DNA from: Membranipora membranacea
Lineage: Eukaryota; Bryozoa; Gymnolaemata; Cheilostomatida; Membraniporidae
Length of the DNA: 64,000 nt
NCBI GenBank assembly: GCA_914767715.1
Contig: OU612065.1
Span: forward strand, 8,494,001-8,558,000
Direction: 5' to 3'
Shown here: piece after piece, positions 1 through 12,200 of the stretch
Layout of the letters: every line of letters starts with the position of its first letter
How positions within the stretch are numbered: position 1 is the stretch's first letter
Made by a program: the position numbers and the translations under genes
The notes under the pieces: generated by a model
Told to the model about the DNA's origin: nothing
The model's database searches: none
The model's input: only the letters and a program-made list of their open reading frames with translations

Positions 1-1250
1 TTTGGAAATTTCGAGCAACACCAGTCCTGTCTGTGATGTGGCCAGGGCATCGTTCATAATCCAGAAACAAGCCATCAGCTAATAGTTGTTCATTCTCTAG
101 ATACTGGCAATATTACTGCCTAATATGCCATTTTACTTGTTCATCCATACTACAAGATGAAGGAGCATGTCTACCCAAAATTCCAGTGGTGTTCACCATG
201 TTTGTTCTGTTACTTGTGATTGCCTAGGTGATAATTTGGTACTGTATGTCAAAGTTTTGATTAAATGATTAAAACATATTGCCATTGCCAACTGCCTTTT
301 TTTGTACTCGGAATATCGTGGACGTGGTAATACCTTTTGATTGCATAGATAGGCACCTGGAGTGGAGCAAGGTTTGTATGGCAATATTGGTGTCGTATAT
401 GCCTTGCTCATTCTTACTCTTGCCACTTGGTGTTGTCAGAAGTTTGACTGCCTTCATTGTTGTTATCTGACTGTTATCCATTCTCAAACCTATTTTTATC
501 ATCTAGACACAACGGCCCTAGATAAGTACTCGCATTAGGGAAGGTTGGCCTTTTTTCACATACCTGAATTAGCAATGTTTAATGTTAGCTAGCGTTAACT
601 CGCCATCTTTCTTTCATGTGAAAAATTTATAATACAGTTAATTGTCAAATAGTTTATTTTGACATGATTGATGTCCATTCCTAGTCAAAGTGTATCTAAA
701 GCCGAGCTATTCTAATATTAGAATCTTTTACTTTCAGCTGCCTCACTGAGTATTCACTGATGGAGTAAATCGCACATACCCCTTTACTGTTATTGTGAGA
801 TCTATAAGGAAGAAAACTGTAAGTAGTAGAATTGAAACAGCCAATAAAGGAAGCACAAACTTAAACTCTAGTCTCTGAATGCCTTATCTAGTAGAGTCAC
901 AGCATAAATACTTTTTAAATCTGGAAATCAAAATGCAGCATCTATAATAATCGTGATTTTCATTTTTTTTAAATCATGCAACCAAATATTGGCTGATGGC
1001 CGCCACTACAGACCACAGAGAGCCAGAGCAATATATAGTCTGACAGCTAGTTCTGCAGTTGTTATGCAATATTGTTACACAAAAAAAATCGTAGCACTTC
1101 CCGTTAATAATTATGTACAGTGTTAGAATTTGCCCCCCCCTCTCAAATATGAGGTACTAAAGCCCAAAAAGCTACCGCTTCCAAATACTTTAAAAAACTG
1201 ATTTTTTTCACATAGGTTAAATATAAATATATTATCAAATTCAGGGATAT

Positions 1251-1299
1251 GGTACAATCATAGACCTACTAATAATATTAGTAGGTCTATGGGTACAAT
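1251..1299. repeat. Tiny palindromic insertion flanked by 8-bp direct repeats
   Basis: A 33-bp palindrome (1259-1291) has perfect 15-bp arms (CATAGACCTACTAAT and its complement) around a 3-nt centre. It is flanked on both sides by GGTACAAT (1251-1258 and 1292-1299). The structure looks like a very small foldback element with an 8-bp target-site duplication, as hAT-type transposition produces. Related CATAGACTTA sequences occur at 26418-26448 and 30551-30570. Confidence 0.6.
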
Positions 1300-1635
1300 A
1301 CATTATTAAACTATTAAAATTTCATAATAACTCCAGGCTCTGGAGCCTTTGGCAAGTATAACTATTCATTTGCATGAGTATACTGTTTTACACTTGATCA
1401 TTTTCATCGAGAAACTTGTCAGTCCATGTGCAGCAATTGTAGCAAAATCATAATAAATCATGGATCAAGATGCTGGGTATCTTCAGAGTTCTTCAGAGTA
1501 TGTTCTGATTTATTAGAAAATAATGAATAACTATTCGATTGCAAAATAGCATCAGTCAATCAACATTTGGTCACCATATGTTTGCCACCTGCAAATTCAA
1601 ATTCAAGTCAGTGCAAGAGATGACTCCTAGTTTTT

Positions 1636-1850
1636 AAGGATTGGCTTAGTTGGTTAATGCACTGGGCCTTCAACATACGGCATTCGAAACCCACTGCAGT
1701 CAATTGACAACAGGGATTTTGCTCTACCTGCCTATGAGCAGAGTATGGTTTGGCGCGGATTGCTGACTCGCCCTATTGTTGGCGGTAAAACCCCTGGTTT
1801 TCATCTGATGCTTGAGCGGCGAACTAACATTTCAAGTTGTTTATATGTTT
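1636..1850 (+). mobile_element. tRNA-derived SINE-like element
   Basis: An A-box-like motif TGGCTTAGTTGG (1642-1653) is followed about 25 bp later by a B-box-like motif GCATTCGAAACC (about 1680-1691), the internal RNA polymerase III promoter layout of a tRNA. The sequence does not fold as a convincing functional tRNA, and a non-tRNA body runs on for roughly 150 bp. A decayed SINE is the best reading; the 3' limit is approximate. Confidence 0.5.
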
Positions 1851-2337
1851 GGTAATTTTACACTACTACCTAAACAGGGTTCCCAGCAGGCTTTTCTCTA
1901 GAACACTAGTTTCTTAACTCATTGTATTTTTAGTTGTGTCCAATGTCTTAGAGAATACTAGTTAGCTGGGTAAAATTCAGCTCAATGTGTCACTGAATGA
2001 TGCAAATCCGCGTAGCATGTTGGTGATTTTGGTTGAGAAACAATTCTGTGGCATCTTGAACGGGATCCCATGCAGCACATTATAATAACAATGCTGTTGG
2101 TTGTCAAAAATGAATATTATATTTACCTAACCCCTCTTATGTAAATAAATGTAGATTCTAGCTTTATTTGGTAAATTACAAGATAAAAGAGGCTTTGGGA
2201 AGCTCATGCATATTTTCTGGTTTTCATAATGATTAGTGGAGTCTGATCATGAATCCTGATTGAGCATTTACAAACATTTCAATTCAGCCATTCAAACTTG
2301 AACTCTGTGTATTTATTATCTATGTAGAGCTCTCAAG

Positions 2338-5300
2338 ATGGGATTTCGGATAATTTACATGATGCTCTTACTGAAAATAGCTGCCTCAACCTCTACCGCC
2401 ACAACTGCATGGACACAAACAACTCGCAATGAATCTACTACCACAGCCTTGCCTGCAGAACAAACAACTTCTGGACCAACATCTACTGATGGAACAACAA
2501 CAACTGCAGGACCAACAACCACTCTGGGACCAACAACCACATGGGGACCGACAACATCTGCGGGACAAACAACCACTTGGGGACCAACAACTTCTGCGGG
2601 ACCAACAACAACTTTGGGACCAACAGCATCTGCGGGACCAACAACCACTTGGGGACCAACAACAACTGCAGGACCAACAACCACTTGGGGACCAACAACA
2701 GCTGCAGGACCAATAACCACTTGGGGACCAACAACAGCTGCAGTACCAACAACCACTTGGGGACCCACAACAGCTGCAGGACAAACAACCATTTGGGGAC
2801 CAACAACTGCAGGACCAACAACCACTTGGGGACCAACAACAACTGCAGGACCAACAACCACTTGGGGACCCACAACAGCTGCAGGACCAACAACCACTTT
2901 GGGACCAACAACAACTGCAGTCCCAACAACCACTTGGGGACCCGCAACAGCTGCAGGACCAACAACCACTTGGGGACCCACAACAGCTGCAGGACCAACA
3001 ACCATTTGGGGACCAACAACAGCTGCAGGCCCAACAACCACTTGGGCACCAACAACAGGTGCAGGACCAACAACCACTTGGGGACCAACAACAACTGCAG
3101 GACCAACAACCACTTGGGGACCAACAACAGCTGCAGGACCAACAACCACTTGGGGACCCACAACAGCTGCAGGACAAACAACCATTTGGGGACCAACAAC
3201 TACAGGACCAACAACCACTTGGGGACCAACAACAACTGCAGGACCAACAACCACTTGGGGACCCACAACAGCTGCAGGACCAACAACCACTTTGGGACCA
3301 ACAACAACTGCAGTCCCAACAACCACTTGGGGACCCGCAACAGCTGCAGGACCAACAACCACTTGGGGACCCACAACAGCTGCAGGACCAACAACCATTT
3401 GGGGACCAACAACAGCTGCAGGGTCAACAACAACTGCCGGGCAAACAACAACTTGGGCGCCAACAACAACTTGGGCGCCAACAACAACTGGCGGATCAAC
3501 AACCACTTGGGGACCAACAACCACTTGGGGACCAACAACAACTGCAGGGCCAACAACAACTGCTGGTTCAACAACTGCAGGACCAACAACCACTTGGGGA
3601 CCCACAACAGCTGCAGGACCAACATTCTCCTGGGGACCAACAACATCTGCAGGACCAACAACCACTTGGGGACCAACAACAGCTGCAGGCCCAACAACCA
3701 CTTGGGCACCAACAACAGGTGCAGGACCAACAACCACTTGGGGACCAACAACAACTGCAGGACCAACAACCACTTGGGGACCCACAACAGCTGCAGGACC
3801 AACAACCTCCTGGGGACCAACAACATCTGCAGGACCAACAACCACCTGGGGACCAACAACATCTGTTGGACCAACAACCACCTGGAGACCAACAACGACT
3901 GCAGGCCCAACGACAACTGCTGGATCAACAACCACCTGGTTACCAACAACATCTGCCGGACCAACAACAACTGCAGGCCCAACAACAACTGCAATGCCAA
4001 CAACAACTTGGTCGCCAACAAACACCTGGGGACCAACAATATCTGCCAGATCAACAACCACCTGGGGACCAACAACATCTGCAGGACCAACAACAACTGA
4101 AGAATCAACAACAACTTCAGGCCCAACAACAACTTGGGGACCAACAACAACTGCCGGATCCACAACCACCTGGGTACCAACAACATCTGCCGGACCAACA
4201 ACAACTTTGGGCCCTACAACAACTGCAGGGCCAACAACAACTTGGTCGCCAACAAACACCTGGGGACCAACAATATCTGCCAGATCAACAACCACCTGGG
4301 GACCAACAACATCTGCAGGACCAACAACAACTGAAGAATCAACAACAACTTCAGGCCCAACAACAACTTGGGGACCAACAACAACTGCCGGATCCACAAC
4401 CACCTGGGTACCAACAACATCTGCCGGACCAACAACAACTTTGGGCCCTACAACAACTGCAGGGCCAACAACAACTTGGTCACCAACAACAACTGGCGGA
4501 TCAACAACCATTTGGGGACCAACAACCACTTGGGCACCAACAACAACTGCGGGCCCAACAACGACTGCAGGGCCAACAACAACTTGGTCGCCAACAACAA
4601 CTGGCGGATCAACAACCACTTGGGGACCAGCAACCGCTTGGGGACCTATAACAACTGCGGGCCCAACAACAACTGCAGGGCCAACAACAACTTGGGCGCC
4701 AACAACAACTGGCGGATCAACAACCACCTGGGGACCAACAACCACTTGGGGACCATCAACAACTGCTGGGCCAACAACAACTGGCGGATCAACAACCACC
4801 TGGGGACCAACAACATCTGCAGGACCAACAACAACTGAAGGATCAACAACAACGGTAGGCCCAACAACAACTTGGGGACCAATAACAACTGCCGGATCCA
4901 CAACTACCTGGGGATCAACAACAACTGCAGGGTCAACAACAACTGCCGGGCAAACAACAACTTGGGCGCCAACAACAACTTGGGCGCCAACAACAACTGG
5001 CGGATCAACAACCACTTGGGGACCAACAACCACTTGGGGACCAACAACAACTGCAGGGCCAACAATAACTGCTGGTTCAACAACCTCCTGGGGACCAACA
5101 ATGACTTGGGGACCGACAACCACTCGGGGACCGACAACATCTGCTGGACCAACAACAAATGCAGGCCCAACAACCACTGCAGGGCCAACAACAACTTGGG
5201 CGCCAACGACAACTGTCGGATCAATAACCACCTGGGGACCAACAGCATCTGCAGGACTAACAACAACTGAAGGATCAACAACAACTGCAGGCCCAACAAC

Positions 5301-6274
5301 AACTGCCGGGCAAACAACAACTTGGGCGCCAACAACAACTTGGGCGCCAACAACAACTTGGGCGCCAACAACAACTGGCGGATCAACAACCACTTGGGGA
5401 CCAACAACCACTTGGGGACCAACAACAACTGCAGGGCCAACAACAACTGCTGGTTCAACAACCTCCTGGGGACCAACAACGACTTGGGGACCAACAACCA
5501 CTCGGGGACCGACAACATCTGCTGGACCAACAACAAATGCAGGCCCAACAACCACTGCAGGGCCAACAACAACTTGGGCGCCAACGACAACTGTCGGATC
5601 AATAACCACCTGGGGACCAACAGCATCTGCAGGACTAACAACAACTGAAGGATCAACAACAACTGCAGGCCCAACAACAACTTGGGGATCAGCAACAACT
5701 GCCGGATCCACAACCACCTGGGGACCAACAACAACTGAAGGGTCAACAACAACTGCCGGCCCAACAACAACTGCAGAGCCAACAACAACTGCAGGACCAA
5801 TAACAACTGCCGAATCAATAACCACCTGGGGACCAACAACAACTGCAGGGTCAACAACAACTTGGGGACCAACAACCACTCGGGGACCGACAACATCTGC
5901 TGGACCAACAACAACTGCAGGCCCAACAACCACTGCAGGGCAAACAACAACTTGGGCGCCAACAACAACTGCTGGATCAACAACCACCTGGGGACCAACA
6001 ATATCTTCAGGACCAACAATAACTGGGGGTCCAACAACAACTGCAGTACCAACAACAACTTGGGGGCCAACAACAACTGAAGGGCCTACAACGACCTCGG
6101 GACCAACAACATCTGCAGGACCAACCACATCTGCTAGACCAACAACCTCTGAAACTTACACAGAATCAACCACCACAATCTGGTCGACTACATCTACTGA
6201 TGATACGACAATGAATGATTTGCCAACAACAACACAAAGCCAGTCTAGTACGTCGGAATATACCACAACTGAAA
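2338..6274 (+). repeat. Mucin exon 1: signal peptide and about 200 hexapeptide repeats (18-bp unit)
   Basis: One 3937-bp exon. After the signal peptide and about 45 irregular residues, it encodes tandem hexads of consensus PTTTWG / PTTTAG / STTTWG / PTTSAG, almost all Thr, Pro, Ser and Gly with periodic Trp. Many Thr and Ser are candidate O-glycosylation sites. The plus strand is strongly A/C-biased, so stops are scarce in every frame. Higher-order copies are visible: a near-perfect 234-bp tandem duplication (about 4005-4480, 13 hexads), a 378-bp duplication (about 4950-5700, 21 hexads), and a 393-bp duplication (from about 2771 and again from 3164). The exon ends in phase 1 at GAAA|GTGAGT. 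Confidence 0.93.
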
Positions 6275-9200
6275 GTGAGTTTTACATGTTCTATGAATAC
6301 AAAAGCATATATGCATGTTACCGAAAAACACACAGCTTCAATCTGGCATCAACTTTGCATGGCTTGGAGACACGTCCCGATCAAATTTTTGCTTGAAGTG
6401 GTAACATAACAAAGAGGATGATCATGATATACATCAATATTCATACCGCATATGTCTTTTGTTGTCATGATTGGTACCTTTTATAGCGGGGAGGCTCGTT
6501 TTTCATACACAAAGCCAGTAACTCAGATTGTTCTTGTGATGTTAGGATTAATCTTGCATGAGCCATTTAACTCGCTTACATGCTTAGATGTAACACCATT
6601 TTATGAGAATGAGTTGTAGTTGCAATGATTATTATAACCTCACCAGTTTGCAGTGTCTATGAACCAATTGATGGTGCATGTATCAAACCAGCAACATACT
6701 TACAAGCATGTGCACATTGCAATTGAATGTATAACATGTTTGATAACTTGCTCACCTTTAGCTGGCTCTGCTTATTTTAGCTGCTCAGTTTGAAATCACT
6801 TCCACAAGCTTAACAAGTTCCTCTGCTGGCCCAACCACCCCAGGCTCCACAACGTCAGCGCTTCCAACTACAAACGCAGACCAAACAACCACTGCCGAAG
6901 CAACTACCTCTGCAATACAAAGCACCGCCGCTGTTACAACAACCATCGCATTTACAACTGGCTCTGATGGATCAACTACAACTGCTGGCCGAACAACTTC
7001 GGCAAGAGCAACAACCTCTGCAGCTGCAACAACCTCAACCCTTCAAACTACCTCTGTTGGAATAACTACCACTGCAGGCCCAACAACATCTGCTAGAGCC
7101 ACTACCTCTGCAGCTACAACAACCTCAACCCTTCCAACTACCTCTGTTGGACCAACTACCACTGCAGGCCTGACAGCCTCTGCCAGATCGACTACCTCTG
7201 CAGCTACAGCAACCTCAACCCTTTTAACCACCTCTGTTGAACCAACTACCACTGCAGGCCTGACAGCCTCTGCCAGATCGACTACCTCTGCAGCTACAGC
7301 AACCTCAACCCTTTTAACCACCTCTGTTGAACCAACTACCACTGCTAGCTCAACAACATCTGCCAGAGCAACTACCTCTGCAGCTGCAACAACCTCAACC
7401 CTTTCAACTACCTCTGTTGGACCAACAACCACTGCAGGCCTGACAACCTCTGCCATATCAACTACCTCTGCAGCTACAGCAACCTCAACCCTTCTAACCA
7501 CCTCTGTTGAACCAACTACCACTGCAGGCCTGACAACCTCTGCCATATCAACTACCTCTGCAGCTGCAACAACCTCAACCCTTCAAGCTACCTCTGTTGG
7601 AATAACTACCACTGCAGGCCCAACAACATCTGCTAGAGCCACTACCTCTGCAGCTACAACAACCTCAAACCTTCCAACTACCTCTGTTGGACCAACTACC
7701 ACTGCAGGCCTGACAACCTCTGCCAGATCAACTACCTCTGCAGCTACAACAACCTCAACCCTTCCATCCACCTCTGTTGAACCAACTACCACTGCAGGCT
7801 CAACAACATCTGCCAGAGCAACTACCTCTGCAGCTGCAACAACCTCAACCCTTCCAACTACCTCTGTTGGACCAACTACCACTGCAGGCCTGACAACCTC
7901 TGCTAGATCAACTACCTCTGCAGCTACAGCAACCTCAACCCTTCTAACCACCTCTGTTGAACCAACTACCACTGCAGGCTCAACAACATCTGCCAGAGCA
8001 ACTACCTCTGCAGCTGCAACAACCTCAACCCTTCCAACTACCTCTGTTGGACCAACTAGCACTGTAAGATCAACAACCTCTGCAGGACCAACAGCCTCTG
8101 AGGGACCATCAACCTCTGCAGGACCAACAGCCTCTGAAGGTCCAACAACATCTGCTGGACCAACAACCCACGCAGGTCCAACAGATTCTGTAGGACCAAC
8201 AACCTCTGCAGGACCATCAACCTTTGAGGGACCAACAGTTACTCAGGAGCCAACAACCTCTGAGGGACCAACAACCTCTGCAGGACCAACAGTTTCTGAG
8301 GGACCAACCACCTCTGCAGGACCAACAGCTTCTGAGGGACCAACAACCTCTGCAGGACCAACAGTTTCTGAGGGACCAACAACCTCTGCAGGACCAACAG
8401 CTTCTGAGGGACCAACAACCTTTGAGGGACCAACAACATCTGCAGGACCAACCACCTCTGCAGGACCAACAGTTTCTGAGGGACCAACCACCTCTGAGGG
8501 ACCAACAACATCTGCAGGACCAACAACCTCTGAGGGACCAACAACGTCTGTAGGACCAACAGTTTCTGAGGGACCAACCACCTCTGAGGGACCAACAACC
8601 TCTGCAGGACCAACAGCTTCTGAGGGACCAACAACCTCTGAGGGACCAACCACCTCTGCAGGACCAACAGTTTCTGAGGGACCAACCACCTTTGAGGGAC
8701 CAACAACATCTGCAGGGCCAACCGCCTCTGCAGGACCAACAGTTTCTGAGGGACCAACAACATCTGCAGGACCAACAACCTCTGAGGGACCAACAATATC
8801 TGAGGGTCCAACAACCTCTGCAGGACCAACAGTTTCTGAGGGACCAAACACCTCTGAGGGTCCAACAACATCTGCAGGACCAACATCTTCTGAAGGACCA
8901 TCAACATCTGCCGCACCGACCGCATCTAACCAACTAACAAATTCTGCAGGACCAACAACTATTACATCGACTGTTTCAGCCAAAATTTCCACAACCACTT
9001 CAACATCAACAACGCCAACAACAATATCGACCACAATCAGTACATCTAGTTCAACTGCTTCTACCTCCACCCAAAGTACAACTCCACAGTCAACAACGGT
9101 GTCCATGTCCACAGGTTAGACTGATCATTAGCTTTTTGAGGTGACACTTTAGCACGAATGTCTTGTGACTTAGGACTTTTTGATGGCTTGCTAATGAAAG

Positions 9201-12200
9201 TTTGAATGGCTGTAACTAACTAACCAACCAATGATAATCCTATCAGAGAGCATGGCGGTAATGACATTGTAGTTAAGTCTAGGCTTTACATGGTCATCCT
9301 TGCATCATGTCAGACAAAAGCGTTAAATTTTGAATTCTCAGATTAATTGATACATTACATTTACAGAATTACAGAATTAATGATACATTATATTTCTGGT
9401 CGTATTGGACGTTACGTTACCCTAATCCAAATACAGCCACTAATTGTGTTAAAACAAAAATAACCTCCCTTACAGCATCAGCTTCGCTCAGATTCAGTAG
9501 ACCTTCTGCCTGGGATTCAGACAGACTGTATTCGTGGGGAGAGGAACAAGGCGATGAAGATGCACTTCAGCAGCCAGAAGATTGGACCAAGTACTATAAA
9601 TGCCGCTCTGTGCCCATCAATGGAAAAGTGGGAGTTGTATTCTTCGATGACCGCTATTATAATGCATATGTAAGTATAATTACACGGATTTTAATGACAC
9701 TGTTATAGATTAACAATGATTAACCCAAACTAGATAAATTATTGCAATATCTGATTAGGCACACTGGATCCGCCCCAACAACAGCTACACTCATCTGGCA
9801 ATAAGTGTTAGATTGATATACAATTTTTTTCATAATATTCATGATGACGATGATGAGTGCTTCATGCTTCCATCCTTGTATTGATGATTGTCCATGGTTG
9901 TAGCTGCAATGTATAAAACTTTGGCATTTATGGTCAATTTTAGATATGCAACAATGGTATGATCAGTTTTAACATGGAGTGGATGCAGCGATATCCTTAT
10001 CCTTTTGGTGCATCTTACTGGTTGAGAAGATATGGAAACTTTGCTCCCATGTGGGGACGATCTGACGAGATAACCATGTCCCTAGTTGGCAATGAAACTG
10101 ATGATTCCGACTGGATGCAGGCTCATACTAAAGTTTTCCATCAATCATATTCACGAGGGGCTGCTATGGATGACAACACAAGGCTTATACTGGATAGGGC
10201 CCAGCAGGATGTTGAAAATTCAGGTGATTACTTACAACCATCACCATGTACAAGCTTGTGTATTCAGTGCATAAGAGCTTTTGGCATAAAGAATCAAGTG
10301 AAGTAGTAAATTGTCAATCTAGAAAATCCTTCTTCAATGAATGATCTGTCAGGCCATCAGAGCAGTTAAAAGGACCGAACAATAACCAAAGATCTAAAAA
10401 ATATAATATATTAATGCTTATGCATTCATTGTTCTCTGCCAACATTTTATTGCCAAGGATTCATTTGCTTCGACCTGCCAAAGCAAGATGTAAGTGATAA
10501 CTGATTGTATTGCAGGAGATCCAGTCGATGAATTCATACCAAATTTTGTACTAGTTGTTACTTGGATCAACCTCGCTGATGATGTTGATAACTGCCGTTA
10601 TTACTCATACTTACACAAGATTTACCAGGCATATTCATGGTATCAAGACAACTACCAAACTAGGGTTGAAAGCTGCATACTGAGAGCCAAGACACTCAAC
10701 GTGAGTTAAGGGTGAAAGTATATACATCAGAAGGCTTTTGATGGATCTAATGCGCTACTTTTTTCAAAGTATTATTTCAGTGCTTTAAAACACAATGGAT
10801 TGCGCCATCTACTGATTTACTGAATGTATATTTGTAGGCTCAACTTTTTGTTTTATGAATTAAAATAGATTGGACGGTAATGTGTTATTTCATTAAAACA
10901 AAATAGGAAAGGTTTATACATAACTGAAACTGGGATCAGAAGGTCTAACAGTGTTGTAATCACGCTCTCAACCAATCCTACCATGCTGTACCACACATAG
11001 CTCAGTGGATTGAGACTAGCCTATTACCATGCATGTGTTGGAGGGCTATGATTGGCAGCCTGACCCTAGTATTATCATCGTTTGATGCGCTGAACCTTGC
11101 GATTGACATTACTAAGTTGTCGCATCTGGCATTCTCATTTCTTTTTTTGTAGAGAAATCATTTCCAGGCAGTGTTGATCTCTGATGGTGTTTACTCATTT
11201 ATAAAGTACAACTATCCAGAGGATGGTATCAACTGGGTATATCCAGGTGAGCTTGTCTCATCTATCATTAGAGATTCTCATATCAGGCTGAACAAATTTG
11301 TAGTTAGGTTGCTCTATGGGCCTCTATGGCCTCGCCTCTAGGATGCATTCTAGTTTACTAACATCCCTCTATAGGGGCCGCCCATCTTCTGTTTTGTCAT
11401 TAACAGGGCCCATAATAGGGTGAACAATTTGGTCTGACCGTTTATATCTGCTTCATTAAAAAAATGTTGGGTAAAAAATCCAGATCTTCTCTCCACGTCG
11501 ATGAAGGACACATAACATTTCAGATCTTGACGCTATGTATAACTTTGCAGGTATTGGTCCGATGTCAGATGAGGAGCTCTCCACTGTGATGGATAACAGC
11601 AGGTATCTGAGTAGCGTGGCTGTAGCAGGATATAATGGAGCTGATATTGATCTGGATGGCGTAACTCATAACAAAAACCTGAACAAAAGTAACACCCTCA
11701 CCTTCATCAACATAGATAATGAGGAGGGAAATATGGCAGGTGGGTTACACACAACCGTTTCAATACAGTACACCATAATTTACTTTATTAAAATTTCTTT
11801 TATGCTTTTATGTCTAGCGCAATAGGACTACTTTTTGTAACTCTGTTTCAATTTATCATTAGGTCAGCAGTACACTCCCGGACAGACCCATATTTTGACA
11901 GTTATAGCTCCATAAGTATTATTCAATCAGATTGTTTGCACAAATACCCCATAGTTACTTGCATAATGCTTCTTTGAAAGTTTAAGATTTAAAGCACTAC
12001 AAATTTTTGTCGCATGTTCTTGACTCAATGGTATCAGGCTGCATTCCGAATCTAAATTTGTTTCCTTGTGCTAATATTTACCTGGTCACTATGAGTTTTA
12101 TACTAAGTCAGCAGATTTAATCTCAAACAAAAGCCATTTAATGTTTAATCTGGCAGCACTGCGGCTGAGTTCATTGCAGTAACTGATTTTGCATTTGATA

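Larger units (their letters stand above)
1..2337. other. Intergenic region upstream of the mucin gene; no gene recognised
   Basis: AT-rich DNA with only short unsupported open frames. The frames overlapping on both strands around 193-502 have no recognisable motif and no convincing splice context. It contains a C-run near 1131, a small palindromic insertion (1251-1299) and a tRNA-derived SINE-like element (about 1636-1850). The last 300 bases presumably include the mucin promoter and 5' leader, but I cannot point to a TATA box or a defined start site. Confidence 0.6.

Noticed and set aside
2355..6128. A 1257-residue open frame on the minus strand across mucin exon 1 (Val/Gly/Pro repeats)
   Set aside because: It is the antisense of an 18-bp repeat whose composition lacks stops in most frames. 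All other frames here are likewise open. It has no signal, domain or splice context.
7043..9112. Minus-strand and off-frame repeat-protein frames across mucin exon 2
   Set aside because: Shadows of the 90-bp and 18-bp repeats. The plus-strand frame continues exon 1 and joins NIDO in phase.
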